Source: Thalassomonas sp. RHCl1 (lineage in GTDB: Bacteria > Pseudomonadota > Gammaproteobacteria > Enterobacterales > Alteromonadaceae). Taken from it: a DNA stretch of 64,000 nucleotides. The translations under genes and the position numbers were made by a program. Below, piece after piece: positions 34,262-43,133 of this stretch (positions within the stretch are counted from its first letter, which is position 1; every line of letters starts with the position of its first letter). Below the pieces are notes generated by a model. The model was not told the DNA's origin, did not search any database, and was given only the letters and a program-made list of their open reading frames with translations. The stretch covers positions 434,001 through 498,000 of the forward strand of contig NZ_CANDNZ010000001.1 of the NCBI RefSeq assembly GCF_947387555.1. Direction: 5' to 3'.

Positions 34262-34882
34262 ATGGGTGTTTCAAAATCAGCAATACTTGCTGCTGTCCTG
34301 ACTGTTAGCTTGGCGGGTTGCGCAACTGCTCCACCAAAAAATCCCGAAAATCTTTGTGAGATATTCAGGGAGCACAGGGACTGGTATTTTGCCGCTAAAG
34401 AAGTAAGGGAAAGGTGGGGAGTGCCGATACATGTGCCTATGAGTATGATGTATCAGGAAAGCTCGTTTAAGGCGGATGCTTTGCCTCCCAGGGACTACCT
34501 GCTTGGCTTTATTCCCTGGGGAAGGGTGAGCAGCGCTTACGGTTATTCACAGGCGAAAACCATGACCTGGGATGACTATGTCCGTGAAACCGATAACTCG
34601 GGCGCCGACCGGGATGATTTTGACGATGCCATCGACTTTATGGGCTGGTTTATTTTTAAAACCCAGAAGCTGAACAAGGTATCCAAATGGGATGCTTATG
34701 GCCAATATTTGAATTATCACGAAGGCTGGGGCGGCTATAAGCGTAAAAGCTACAAGAAGAAGGGCTGGCTGGTTAAGGTGGCGAGAAAAGTTGATAACCG
34801 GGCCAAACGTTACAGCAGTCAGTTAAAGAGCTGTGAAGCCGATCTGGATAAGAGCTGGTTATGGCGTTTGCTGTTCGGTTAA
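34262..34882 (+). CDS. Lipoprotein with lytic-transglycosylase-like (SLT) domain
   Basis: 206 residues. Lipoprotein signal MGVSKSAILAAVLTVSLAGC. The mature part has VPIHVPMSMMYQESSFKADALPP, where YQESSF supplies the catalytic Glu of the lysozyme-like SLT fold, then AYGYSQAKTMTWDDYV, IDFMGWFIFKTQKL and YGQYLNYHEGWGGYKRKSYK. Likely cleaves or remodels peptidoglycan from the inner face of the outer membrane. The gene stands alone, preceded by the tandem repeats and followed by a strong terminator. Confidence 0.85.
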   Translation: MGVSKSAILAAVLTVSLAGCATAPPKNPENLCEIFREHRDWYFAAKEVRERWGVPIHVPMSMMYQESSFKADALPPRDYLLGFIPWGRVSSAYGYSQAKTMTWDDYVRETDNSGADRDDFDDAIDFMGWFIFKTQKLNKVSKWDAYGQYLNYHEGWGGYKRKSYKKKGWLVKVARKVDNRAKRYSSQLKSCEADLDKSWLWRLLFG

Positions 34883-34904
34883 TACCCGGTTGAACGGCTT
34901 ATTT

Positions 34905-34944
34905 TAAGAACCCCGCCAGGCGAAAGCGCTTTGCGGGGTTTTTT
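34905..34944 (+). terminator. Intrinsic terminator after the SLT lipoprotein gene
   Basis: aaccccgc / gcggggtt stem (about 34909-34938) followed by six T. Confidence 0.9.
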
Positions 34945-35016
34945 GTTATCGGCGCCGCTATTGCCATGTCTTGCCAGCAGGCGGCCTTTTATCCTGATGC
35001 TGGCGTTAATTAATAC

Positions 35017-35163
35017 GATCTGCGATCGTTTATTGTCCGAACAGGATCTTAGACGGGAAATAATCGCGGAAAACAGTCCTTATTCAGAGAAAGTTTCTTG
35101 ATTTTTTACTGTTTTTATATGCGAAAAGTGAACAAAGATCCTGCAAATTCTAAAGAATAGATC
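35017..35163. other. GATC-rich AT-rich stretch
   Basis: Five GATC sites (35017, 35024, 35045, 35137, 35160) in 147 bases with no gene; directly left of the DnaA-box cluster. Dense Dam sites next to DnaA boxes occur in replication-control regions of gammaproteobacteria. Confidence 0.5.
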
Positions 35164-35306
35164 TAGGTAAAAAGCAAGGTTTTTATGGAAAAAAATAGCT
35201 TATTTTCCGGAGTAAAACTTTGCCTGATTTCAAGAAAAATATTATTTTTTTTTGTTAAAAACATATTGCAAATTCCAAAGCCTCTATTTGATTGGTCTGG
35301 CATTTG

Positions 35307-35397
35307 TTATCCACAGAATTTGTGGAAAGTTAATTTTTGATGTCTATGTTGTGGATAACTATGTTGGTAAGTTTTGTTTGTGCTTTTATTATCCACA
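35307..35397. promoter_or_regulatory. Cluster of three perfect DnaA boxes
   Basis: The 9-mer TTATCCACA is found at 35307-35315 (+) and 35389-35397 (+), and its complement TGTGGATAA at 35350-35358, spaced by about 40 bases. All three match the high-affinity consensus without a mismatch. The stretch 35000-35557 has no credible gene. This could be a DnaA-titration or DnaA-reactivation type site (the datA/DARS idea) rather than an origin. Confidence 0.7.
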
Positions 35398-35473
35398 AAA
35401 TGCTTTTCAGTGCTTGAGACTTTGTCCGGGATTTATGAAGGAGATTTGATATTTCGAATCATAGAAATGGAAA

Positions 35474-35510
35474 ATAAACAGTGTGATATTATTAGTTTAC
35501 ACTGTTTATT
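35474..35510 (-). terminator. Possible terminator of the corB-ypjD transcript
   Basis: Perfect 9-bp stem aaacagtgt (35476-35484) / acactgttt (35499-35507); the U-tract on the minus strand is short. Confidence 0.5.
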
Positions 35511-35557
35511 AACCGTGGCTTATTTGAGAATTTTATCGGGTTAAAGACCGGGGATTA

Positions 35558-36841
35558 TTACTCGTCGGTTTTGTCTTCAATATAATATTCCGGCATGATG
35601 CGCACGGATTTGATCATATTGTCGCTGACATCGACGATCTCCACCGGGTAGCCGGCGATCCTGACGCTGAGTTTTGCCTGGGGGATATCTTCCAAATATT
35701 CGATAATCAAGCCGTTGAGGGTTTTAGGGCCGTCAGTGGGTAACTTCCACGACATCGCCTTATTAATGTCCCGGATGTTGGCACTGCCGTCGACCAGATA
35801 ACTGCCGTCCGGCTGCAGATGCACCTCATCACTGGCGGTAGGCGTCATGGTGGTGGTGAAATCACCGACGATCTCTTCCAGGATATCCTCTAATGTGACT
35901 AAACCCTGGATATCTCCGTATTCATCCACTACTAAGCCCAGACGCTCTTTTGCATGCTGAAACTTTAGTAGCTGGACATTTAACGGTGTGCCTTCGGGAA
36001 TAAAATAAAGTTCGCGCACTGCGCGCAGCAGGGTGGCTTTGGTAAACTGGTTTTTTGACAGCAGTTTGAGCGCATCCCTGACATGCACATAACCAACGAC
36101 ATCGTCAATGTTGTCACGGTAAAGCAATACCCGGGTATGGTTTGACTGGGTTAATTGCTTTTGGATCCTTTTCCAGTCGTCATTGACATCGATACCGATC
36201 AGTTCGTTACGGGGGATCATAATGTCTTCTACATGGACTTTTTCCAGATCTAAGATACTGACCAGCATATCCTGGTTACGCTCCGGGATCAGGGCGCCGG
36301 ACTCGTTGACCACAGTACGCAGCTCTTCCGTACTCAGACTGTGCTGTTCCCTTTGCTCTGAACTGATCCCTAACAACATCAAGAAACCGTTGGTGATCGA
36401 GTTGACGACAATAACCAAAGGATAAAGCAACTTAAGTAATAAAGTAAGGAACAGTGAGCTGGGAAAGGCGATCTTTTCAGGATATAGGGCCGCAAGCGTT
36501 TTTGGTGTTACTTCTGCAAATATAAGGATCACCAGGGTTAAGATTACGGTGGCAGCCAAGACCCCGACATCCCCCAGCAAGCGTAAGCCGATAATGGTAG
36601 CGATAGCAGAAGCGGCTATATTAACCAGGTTATTGCCGATTAATATTAACCCGATCAAACGATCGGGACGAGCCAAGAGGTTACTGACCCGCTTGGCGCC
36701 TTTGTGATTTTGTTTTTCAAGATGCCTTAACCGGTAACGGTTCAGGGCCATCATGCCGGTTTCTGAGCTCGAAAAATACGCTGAAAATACGATCAATAAG
36801 CCAAGAATGGCAAAGAGTATTTCTGTAGATATGTTGTCCAA
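35558..36841 (-). CDS. CNNM/CorC-family membrane protein with CBS pair (HlyC/CorC, YfjD-like)
   Basis: 427 residues. N-terminal DUF21/CNNM membrane domain (ILFAILGLLIVFSAYFSSSETGMMALNR; key part FSSSETGMMALNRYR), then two CBS motifs (VEDIMIPRNELIGIDV...; ...GYVHVRDALKLL; LGLVVDEYGDIQGLVTLEDILEEIVGD) and a C-terminal CorC_HlyC domain. Family members take part in Mg2+/Co2+ efflux or homeostasis. In E. coli the homologue lies beside ypjD and ffh, as here. Confidence 0.92.
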   Translation of the reverse strand: MDNISTEILFAILGLLIVFSAYFSSSETGMMALNRYRLRHLEKQNHKGAKRVSNLLARPDRLIGLILIGNNLVNIAASAIATIIGLRLLGDVGVLAATVILTLVILIFAEVTPKTLAALYPEKIAFPSSLFLTLLLKLLYPLVIVVNSITNGFLMLLGISSEQREQHSLSTEELRTVVNESGALIPERNQDMLVSILDLEKVHVEDIMIPRNELIGIDVNDDWKRIQKQLTQSNHTRVLLYRDNIDDVVGYVHVRDALKLLSKNQFTKATLLRAVRELYFIPEGTPLNVQLLKFQHAKERLGLVVDEYGDIQGLVTLEDILEEIVGDFTTTMTPTASDEVHLQPDGSYLVDGSANIRDINKAMSWKLPTDGPKTLNGLIIEYLEDIPQAKLSVRIAGYPVEIVDVSDNMIKSVRIMPEYYIEDKTDE

Positions 36842-36915
36842 AAAGGGGTTCCTAGGTTGTTACACAATAGTTTTAGCCTAATTCACTAAAACTATTGTAC
36901 TTTATACCTTAAAAA

Positions 36916-37731
36916 TTATGACAAGAGAAACTCTTTCACGAATCGGCTGCCAAAATATGACAATGTCAGTAAAGATGTCGCACAAATGGTTAAGATCAGC
37001 ACCTTGTGTCCGCGCCAGCCGCGTTTAAAGTGACCGAACAGGGTGATCGTATAGATTGCCAGGGCTACTAAAGAAAGTACGGTTTTATGCAGTTTGTCTT
37101 TGGCCAGGAAATTCTCGAGAAAAATAAAGCCGCTCACTTCGCTGATAAATAAGCACATGGTGCCTATGGCTAAAATAAGAAAAAGCTGGTTTTCCACCTG
37201 CATCAGCGGCGGCAACTGGTTGACGGCGGCTAAATTCTTGCTTTTAAGTTTAAAATTAATATAAGCCACCTGGAAGGCGTATAAGGTGGCAATGACCAGC
37301 ACGCAATAGGCTATGAGGGCCAGAGTGATATGGCTGATCAGTAAGGCTTTCTCCGCCGTTAACGGTATTTCACCGCCGCCGGGCATAAGCACCAGCAACA
37401 ATTGCCAGATACCGGCAAAGCCGTAAATCACCGGCAGCAGCAAATTGACTTTAAAGCGGGTGGCCACCACAGAAATGCTCATGGTGATAATGAGCGATAC
37501 CAGGGAGATCACATAAGGCAGGCTGAAGTTAACCTCGCCGTTGAGGAACATCTGCTGGCTGATCCCCAGAGTGTGGGCAATAATCGCGAAACAGCCGATC
37601 AGGAGCACCAGCAGTTGATTAGGTCCCTCGGGATGAAACAACCGGGTGATAATGGCCAGCGATGCCCCAAGATAAGCGACAAATGCGATAATAGAATAAG
37701 TTGCAAACAAATCCACAAAGTGCTCCCACAC
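36916..37731 (-). CDS. ypjD: Inner-membrane cytochrome c assembly-like protein YpjD
   Basis: 271 residues, eight predicted membrane helices. Contains the CcsA/ResC/CcmF-like pattern ...ISHITLALIAYCVLVIATLYAFQVAYI with conserved His and later His in YTITLFGHFKRGWRGHKV. YpjD homologues sit next to ffh in many gammaproteobacteria; a role in heme or cytochrome handling is inferred from the fold only. 75 bases upstream of the CNNM gene on the same strand. Confidence 0.9.
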   Translation of the reverse strand: MWEHFVDLFATYSIIAFVAYLGASLAIITRLFHPEGPNQLLVLLIGCFAIIAHTLGISQQMFLNGEVNFSLPYVISLVSLIITMSISVVATRFKVNLLLPVIYGFAGIWQLLLVLMPGGGEIPLTAEKALLISHITLALIAYCVLVIATLYAFQVAYINFKLKSKNLAAVNQLPPLMQVENQLFLILAIGTMCLFISEVSGFIFLENFLAKDKLHKTVLSLVALAIYTITLFGHFKRGWRGHKVLILTICATSLLTLSYFGSRFVKEFLLS

Positions 37732-37872
37732 AATATAGTTATCAAAAAAATGAATAAACGGGCTACCAAATAAGATAACGATCCGCGGTGATTTTATCAG
37801 TTTGTTGCCAAAGCACCATGATCATAAACAAAAAGTTACCAACAAAATGTTAGCAAGTGTTTTTTTATGTTT

Positions 37873-39153
37873 TTATAGCCACTTTCTTCTTAACGGTTTT
37901 ATTGCCAGCAGCGCCAGTAAAATAGCGCAGCTGAGGCTAAACCAGTAAGGCAGCAGCTCATGGCTGTGCTGCATTTGTTGGTTAATATCGATATTAAACT
38001 TCAACAGTCCCCAATCGAGCAGATAACCAAAAGCCAGGGCGCATAAGCCGATCCCGCCGAGATAACGTATCAGTACCCCTGAGCCCATTTCGTTTTTAAT
38101 CACCCCTAAGGTTGAAATGTTCGTTGCCGGCCCGGCCATCATAAAGACCAGTGCGGTGCCGGGGGAAATGCCCGCGAGAATAAAGCCTGCGGCAATCGGG
38201 GTTGAAGCTGTCGCGCAAATATACATAGGGATAGAGATGGCGATCATGATCAACATGGCTTGCAGTCCGCTGCCGTAACTGGTTAACAGTGACGGCGGCA
38301 ACAAGGTTCTGACCAGGGTGGCGAAAACCAGGCCGATAAAGAGCCAGATGATGATGTCATCAACTAACTGAGTGGCGGCGTATTTGATGCCCTGCAAGGT
38401 TTTGCGGGAAAAAGTTTCCTTATCCGCTGTTTTATCTGTTGTAGAAGAGCAGCATTTTGTGGCTGTTGTCGCTTCGGGAACTTGTGGGGGGCAACAGCTG
38501 CTATTGGCGCTGGCAGATGTCTGGGAAGGTGAAGCACAACACTTGCTTGCTGTCTCTTTTGGCGCAGGAATACTGCAACAACTGCCGCTGGCAGCAGTGG
38601 CCATCTCGGCGGCCGGGGAAGCACAGCAGCTGCTTGCCTTTGCCATCTTGATATCAGCTTCACCAGTTGTGGATGAACAGCATGTGTTTTGTGTGCTGGC
38701 ATTGGTTTTAGCGTCATGTTTTGTTGCTGGTAATATTTTCCCGGCGGATTTATCGGTGGCCACCAGCAATCCTGTGATGATGGCGGAAGCTATCGCCGTT
38801 ACCGGCCGGTAAATCGCAAATACCGGTCCTAAAATGGCGTAAGAGACAGATACCGAGTCGACCCCGGTTTCCGGTGTCGCGACTAAAAAGGAAGCGGTGG
38901 CGGGATCGGAGGCGCCGCCGCGTTTTAATTCGGTGGCTACCGGGATCACGCCACACGAGCACAGGGGTAAAGGTGCGCCAACCAGGGCGGCCTTAACGAT
39001 GCCTGATTTACCTTTGCCCAGGTGCTTATTGAGCAATTGCTTGGGCAACCAGGCTTTCATTAACCCTGCGATGAGCAGGCCAAGCAATAACCAGGGACTG
39101 GCCTCTGCTGCTAAATCAATGAAATTATTCAATAAGGCTGTGAGCTGTTCCAC
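37873..39153 (-). CDS. ArsP/SO_0444-type metal efflux permease with extended cysteine-pair loop
   Basis: 426 residues from a GTG at 39153 with AAGGAAGG just ahead (a longer frame reaches a GTG at 39210). Membrane half 1: SPWLLLGLLIAGLMKAWLP, VGAPLPLCSCGVIPVATEL (cysteines of the permease site), FLVATPETGVDSVSVSY. Half 2: DDIIIWLFIGLVFATLVRTLLP to MAGPATNISTLGVIKNEMG. Between them, residues ~158-235 form a soluble loop with six adjacent Cys-Cys pairs at fairly even spacing (CCSST, CCASP, CCSIP, CCASP, CCPPQ, CCSST). The family is linked to Cu/Zn/As efflux; the loop probably binds soft metals. Confidence 0.85.
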   Translation of the reverse strand: MEQLTALLNNFIDLAAEASPWLLLGLLIAGLMKAWLPKQLLNKHLGKGKSGIVKAALVGAPLPLCSCGVIPVATELKRGGASDPATASFLVATPETGVDSVSVSYAILGPVFAIYRPVTAIASAIITGLLVATDKSAGKILPATKHDAKTNASTQNTCCSSTTGEADIKMAKASSCCASPAAEMATAASGSCCSIPAPKETASKCCASPSQTSASANSSCCPPQVPEATTATKCCSSTTDKTADKETFSRKTLQGIKYAATQLVDDIIIWLFIGLVFATLVRTLLPPSLLTSYGSGLQAMLIMIAISIPMYICATASTPIAAGFILAGISPGTALVFMMAGPATNISTLGVIKNEMGSGVLIRYLGGIGLCALAFGYLLDWGLLKFNIDINQQMQHSHELLPYWFSLSCAILLALLAIKPLRRKWL

Positions 39154-39386
39154 CGGGCCTTCCTTGTGTCTGATAAAATAAACTGGCGCTAGAATACCAT
39201 AAAAAAACACCGGGCAGATATCCCTATCTTATGCTCTGGCAGGAGTTTTTAATGATGCTGACAACCGTTTGCGGTAAATTTTCCGCTTATTTTACCATTT
39301 ATTCGGTCTTTGCCGGAATTTTATGCTTTCTCTTCTTTATGCTGCGGTTATAATGTGCCGATAAAGTTTGGCTTTTAGAGTAATCC

Positions 39387-40766
39387 ATGTTTGAGAATCT
39401 TTCCGATCGTTTAACGAAAACGTTAAAAAATATCAGCGGCCGTGGCCGGTTAACAGAAGACAATATTAAAGACACGCTGCGTGAAGTACGTATGGCCCTG
39501 CTTGAAGCGGATGTAGCCCTGCCGGTTATCCGTGAGTTTGTCAGTAAAGTGAAAGAGCGTGCGGTTGGTCAGGAAGTTACAAAAAGCCTGAGCCCGGGAC
39601 AGGTTTTTGTCAAAATCGTCCGCGGTGAACTCGAAGCGGCCATGGGTGAAGTCAACGAAGCCCTGGACTTAAAGGCGGCGCCGCCGGCAGTGATCATGAT
39701 GGCGGGTTTACAAGGGGCGGGTAAAACCACCTCGGTTGCTAAGCTGGCAAAATTCCTGACCGAACGTGAAAAGAAAAAAGTCTTGGTGGTCAGTGCCGAT
39801 GTTTATCGCCCGGCGGCGATCAAACAGCTGGAAACCCTGGCGCAGGAAATCAAGGTTGAATTTTTCCCCAGTGATATCAAACAAAAACCTGTGGCCATCG
39901 CCGAAGCGGCCATCAACCATGCCAAGTTAAACTTTTTTGACGTTTTGATCGTCGATACCGCCGGTCGCTTGCATGTCGACGAAGATATGATGGCAGAAAT
40001 CCAGCAGCTGCACGGTGCCATCAACCCGGTAGAAACCCTGTTTACCGTTGATGCCATGACAGGTCAGGATGCTGCCAATACCGCCAAAGCCTTTAACGAT
40101 GCTTTGCCTTTAACCGGGATTATCCTCACCAAAACCGACGGTGATGCCCGTGGCGGTGCGGCGCTGTCGATTCGCCATATCACCGGCAAGCCGATCAAAT
40201 TTATGGGGGTGGGTGAAAAAACCGATGCCCTGGAGCCTTTCCATCCGGACCGTATCGCTTCCCGTATTCTCGGCATGGGGGATGTGTTATCCCTGATCGA
40301 AGAAGTTGAGCAGAAAGTCGATAAGAAAAAGGCGGAAAAACTGGCCCGTAAGGTGAAAACCGGTAAAGGTTTTGATCTGGAAGACTTCCGGGAGCAGCTC
40401 CAGCAAATGAAAAATATGGGCGGCATGATGGGGCTGATGGACAAATTACCCGGCATGGGCAATATGTCTGAGCAAATTAAAGGACAGATGGACGATAAGG
40501 TTACGGTACGTATGGAAGCCATCATCAACTCCATGACCCCGGCAGAGCGTGCCCGTCCGGAAATCATCAAAGGTTCGCGTAAGCGCCGGATAGCCAACGG
40601 TTCAGGCACCCAGATCCAGGATGTGAACAAATTAATCAAGCAATTCACGCAAATGCAGAAAATGATGAAGAAGATGTCGGGTAAAGGCGGCATGCAGAAA
40701 ATGATGCGCAGCATGAAGGGCATGATGCCGCCGGGCGGCATGGGCGGTATGCTCGGCCGTAAGTAA
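39387..40766 (+). CDS. ffh: Signal recognition particle protein Ffh
   Basis: GTPase that binds signal peptides and 4.5S RNA for co-translational membrane targeting. 459 residues. N domain (MFENLSDRLTKTLKNISGRGRL), G domain with GLQGAGKTTSVAKLAKFL, DTAGRLHVDEDMM, TKTDGDARGGAALS, and the methionine-rich M domain at the end (KMMKKMSGKGGMQKMMRSM and PPGGMGGML). A TATAAT box at 39349-39354 may be its -10. First gene of the conserved ffh/rpsP neighbourhood. Confidence 0.98.
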   Translation: MFENLSDRLTKTLKNISGRGRLTEDNIKDTLREVRMALLEADVALPVIREFVSKVKERAVGQEVTKSLSPGQVFVKIVRGELEAAMGEVNEALDLKAAPPAVIMMAGLQGAGKTTSVAKLAKFLTEREKKKVLVVSADVYRPAAIKQLETLAQEIKVEFFPSDIKQKPVAIAEAAINHAKLNFFDVLIVDTAGRLHVDEDMMAEIQQLHGAINPVETLFTVDAMTGQDAANTAKAFNDALPLTGIILTKTDGDARGGAALSIRHITGKPIKFMGVGEKTDALEPFHPDRIASRILGMGDVLSLIEEVEQKVDKKKAEKLARKVKTGKGFDLEDFREQLQQMKNMGGMMGLMDKLPGMGNMSEQIKGQMDDKVTVRMEAIINSMTPAERARPEIIKGSRKRRIANGSGTQIQDVNKLIKQFTQMQKMMKKMSGKGGMQKMMRSMKGMMPPGGMGGMLGRK

Positions 40767-40792
40767 CTCTTGCTTATCAGGATAAAAACTCA

Positions 40793-40822
40793 ATCTAAAA
40801 AGGTAGCTAAGGCTGCCTTTTT
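40793..40822 (+). terminator. Intrinsic terminator after ffh
   Basis: aaaggtagc / gctgccttt stem (one G-U pair), four-base loop, T-run. Confidence 0.8.
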
Positions 40823-40880
40823 TGTTATTGGCACTATGATTAGTTTGGGCTGCAAAATACCTTCAGGTTCATAGGATTAT

Positions 40881-41696
40881 ATGGTTATTTTAAACTCTGT
40901 AAAAATGCTTATCGTACTGGTGCTGTTATCCGCTTTTAGCCAGTTTGCCCATAGTTTTAGTTCACCCGAGGTGATAGAAATTAAGGTGGGTACTATTCCC
41001 CGGCCACCTTTTATGGCGACTAACGATATGAGCGGGGCGGCAGCAGAAGTTTTGGCGGCAATGAACCGGGTGCAAAATCAATTTGAATTTATTCTGGTTT
41101 CTGTGCCGACCAAACGCCGTATTCAGTCGCTCACCGATGGTTGGGTGGATGTCTTTATGTGGGATAATCCCGCCTGGGGCTGGAAGAAAGACAGCCTGTT
41201 GCTGAGTTTGCCGCTGGTTGCAAACAAAGATATTTTCCTGGCATTAAAACAGGAGCAACGAGACCAGACGTTTTTTGCCGATTTAACCGACAAGCGCCTG
41301 GTGGCTGTTCATGGCTATTATTATCGTTTTGCCGATTTCATCACCGACGAATCCCGGTTGAGCAAAATGTTCGATATTTCTTTGGTGAGCAATGAAGAGC
41401 TTACCATTAAGATGCTACTGGCTAAAAGAGCCGACATCGCTGTGGTCAGCACCATTACCTTAAATTGGTTTCTGCTGCGTTATCCTCAATACCGGGATAA
41501 AGTTATCATTTCTGAACGCATTGATAGCAGTCATGAGCGATTTTTCCTGGTGCCTAAAAGTGCGCCGATCCAGGCAAGGGAAATTGATGAAATTTTGGCT
41601 GCAGCCGATCAGCAAGGTTTATTGTCGGTTATTTATCAGCGTTACGGACTGGAAAAAGCCGACTTTGCCGGATTAAAGCGGAAGGTTGTGCCTTAA
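40881..41696 (+). CDS. Periplasmic solute-binding-like protein 1 (SBP_bac_3 type)
   Basis: 271 residues with signal peptide (MLIVLVLLSAFSQFAHS region). The mature part has the class-3 solute-binding layout: EIKVGTIPRPPFMATNDMSGAAAEVLAAMNRVQ (key parts PRPPF and SGAAAEVL), VPTKRRIQSLTDGWVDVFMWDNP and a C-terminal GLLSVIYQRYG helix. No permease or sensor domain is attached, so it may serve a separate transporter or act as a stand-alone sensor. Tandem paralog of the next gene. Sits between ffh and rpsP, which are usually adjacent. Confidence 0.82.
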   Translation: MVILNSVKMLIVLVLLSAFSQFAHSFSSPEVIEIKVGTIPRPPFMATNDMSGAAAEVLAAMNRVQNQFEFILVSVPTKRRIQSLTDGWVDVFMWDNPAWGWKKDSLLLSLPLVANKDIFLALKQEQRDQTFFADLTDKRLVAVHGYYYRFADFITDESRLSKMFDISLVSNEELTIKMLLAKRADIAVVSTITLNWFLLRYPQYRDKVIISERIDSSHERFFLVPKSAPIQAREIDEILAAADQQGLLSVIYQRYGLEKADFAGLKRKVVP

Positions 41697-41831
41697 CCGC
41701 TGCCGGTTGGCTGGTGATAAGAAAAGTGCCAACAGCCTTATCCCTGCGCTTTAGATAAATTTTACTAAAAGGGCGGTTTTGGCTGCCTTTGCTATTTCTC
41801 AGGCTATTATTAATTTTATGCGGAGAAATAT

Positions 41832-42659
41832 ATGCTATTTTTTCAGATAAAAGGCCGCGCCATTAAGTCAGCATTATTGCTGGTGCTGCTTTGTGGCTTT
41901 TACCATCAGGTCTATGGCGCATCCCTGCCGGCAGCAATTGAAATAAAAGTCGGCTCCAGTGCCCGTCCGCCATTTCTTTTCGGAGAAGGTCTCTCGGGCG
42001 CCGCACCGGAAGTGATTGCGGCGATGAACAGCGTACAGAATCAATTTGAGTTCGTCCTGGTGCCGGTACCGATCAAGCGACGCACCCAATCCCTGGCTGA
42101 TGGCTGGGTCGATGTGGTGATGTGGGATAATCCCGCCTGGGGGTGGCAGGAAGATGATCTGTCTTTAACTATGGCGCTGGTTGCTTCAAAAGATATCTTT
42201 CTCGCGCTAAAGAAAAAAAACAGAGATCAGGGCTTTTTTGCTAACTTTACCGATAAGAACCTGGTTGCAGTTCATGGCTATCATTATAAATTTGCCAATT
42301 ATGTCACTGAGCTGTCCCAGCTGAACAAGCGCTTTAATATTACTTTAGTGCGCTCGGAAGAAGTCACCATTAATATGGTGTTGGCAAACCGGGCGGAAAT
42401 TGCCGTGGTCAGCACCATAGCACTGAACTGGTTTTTACTGCGCCATCCTGAATTTAAGGATAAGTTTATTGTCTCCGAGCGCTATGATACCGCTTATGAG
42501 CGTTTTTTCCTGGTGCCGAAAACGTCTCCTATTCAGCCGGGGGAGATTAATAAAATTCTGGCAAAAGCCGATCAACGCGGGTTGTTGGCAGAAATCTATC
42601 GCCGTTATGGCCTGGTAAAGCCTGATTTTGCCGGATTATACTTACAGTCAGTGCGTTGA
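41832..42659 (+). CDS. Periplasmic solute-binding-like protein 2 (tandem paralog)
   Basis: 275 residues, colinear with the preceding protein along its whole length: SARPPFLFGEGLSGAAPEVIAAMNSVQNQFEFVLVPVPIKRR, GWVDVVMWDNPAWGW and IAVVSTIALNWFLLRHPE recur almost unchanged (key shared parts SGAA-EV, VDV-MWDNPAWGW, NWFLLR). Signal peptide at the N-terminus (ALLLVLLCGFYHQVYGAS). Start at ATG 41832 behind CGGAGA. The duplication is local and the proteins have diverged mainly in the ligand-facing loops near residues 30-45, suggesting different ligands. Confidence 0.82.
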   Translation: MLFFQIKGRAIKSALLLVLLCGFYHQVYGASLPAAIEIKVGSSARPPFLFGEGLSGAAPEVIAAMNSVQNQFEFVLVPVPIKRRTQSLADGWVDVVMWDNPAWGWQEDDLSLTMALVASKDIFLALKKKNRDQGFFANFTDKNLVAVHGYHYKFANYVTELSQLNKRFNITLVRSEEVTINMVLANRAEIAVVSTIALNWFLLRHPEFKDKFIVSERYDTAYERFFLVPKTSPIQPGEINKILAKADQRGLLAEIYRRYGLVKPDFAGLYLQSVR

Positions 42660-42753
42660 ATGCGCTCTTTATTCAATGTATTGATTTTTATGCTTTTTTG
42701 ACCTGGTGAGTGGCTCGGTAAAGCACTAATTCTGTTCACATTTTGTATATCTC

Positions 42754-42781
42754 TTGCAATCTTGGCGGGAAAGCGTAAAAT
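42754..42781 (+). promoter_or_regulatory. Sigma-70 promoter of the rpsP operon
   Basis: TTGCAA (42754-42759), 16-base spacer, TAAAAT (42776-42781), about 78 bases before the rpsP start. Confidence 0.6.
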
Positions 42782-42858
42782 ACGCGAGCTTTTCTGTCAC
42801 TTGGTGTCAGAAAGTGTCTGGAAATTCGTTTTAACACTTAATATATATAGAGGACGAT

Positions 42859-43107
42859 ATGGTTACCATTCGTTTAGCTCGTGGTGGCGCTAAGAAGCGT
42901 CCATTCTATCAGGTTGTTGTTGCAGATAGCCGTAACTCTCGCGATGGTCGTTTCATCGAGAAAGTAGGTTTCTTCAACCCAACAGCACAAGGTCAAGCGG
43001 AAAAATTACGTTTAGACCTGGACCGCATCAACCACTGGGTTGGTCAAGGTGCTGGTGTATCTGATCGTGTGGCCAAGCTGGTTAAAGACGCTCAAGCAGC
43101 TGCTTAA
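42859..43107 (+). CDS. rpsP: 30S ribosomal protein S16
   Basis: 82 residues, [25 protein letters not shown] start and GFFNPTAQG, as in all bacterial S16 proteins. GAGGA lies ahead of the ATG. First gene of rpsP-rimM-trmD-rplS; codon use is biased as expected for a highly expressed gene. Confidence 0.98.
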   Translation: MVTIRLARGGAKKRPFYQVVVADSRNSRDGRFIEKVGFFNPTAQGQAEKLRLDLDRINHWVGQGAGVSDRVAKLVKDAQAAA

Positions 43108-43133
43108 TTAGTTGGTAAGTTGTAGGAATTGTT

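Noticed and set aside
34113-34301. 62-codon open frame overlapping the SLT lipoprotein start
   Set aside because: It overlaps a well-supported gene in another frame and has no ribosome site.
35017-35397. Chromosomal origin of replication
   Set aside because: Despite DnaA boxes and GATC sites, the gene context (ffh/ypjD/corB) is not that of oriC (mnmG, dnaA), and only three boxes were found.
35252-35449. 65-codon open frame across the DnaA boxes
   Set aside because: Starts at a weak codon in AT-rich DNA and reads through the DnaA boxes; composition is not protein-like.
38372-38812. 146-codon open frame opposite the Cys-rich loop of the permease
   Set aside because: It is the antisense of the low-complexity Cys/Ala/Ser loop, which removes stop codons by chance.
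40064-40741. Long minus-strand open frame inside ffh
   Set aside because: Antisense shadow of a conserved gene; ffh is unambiguous.
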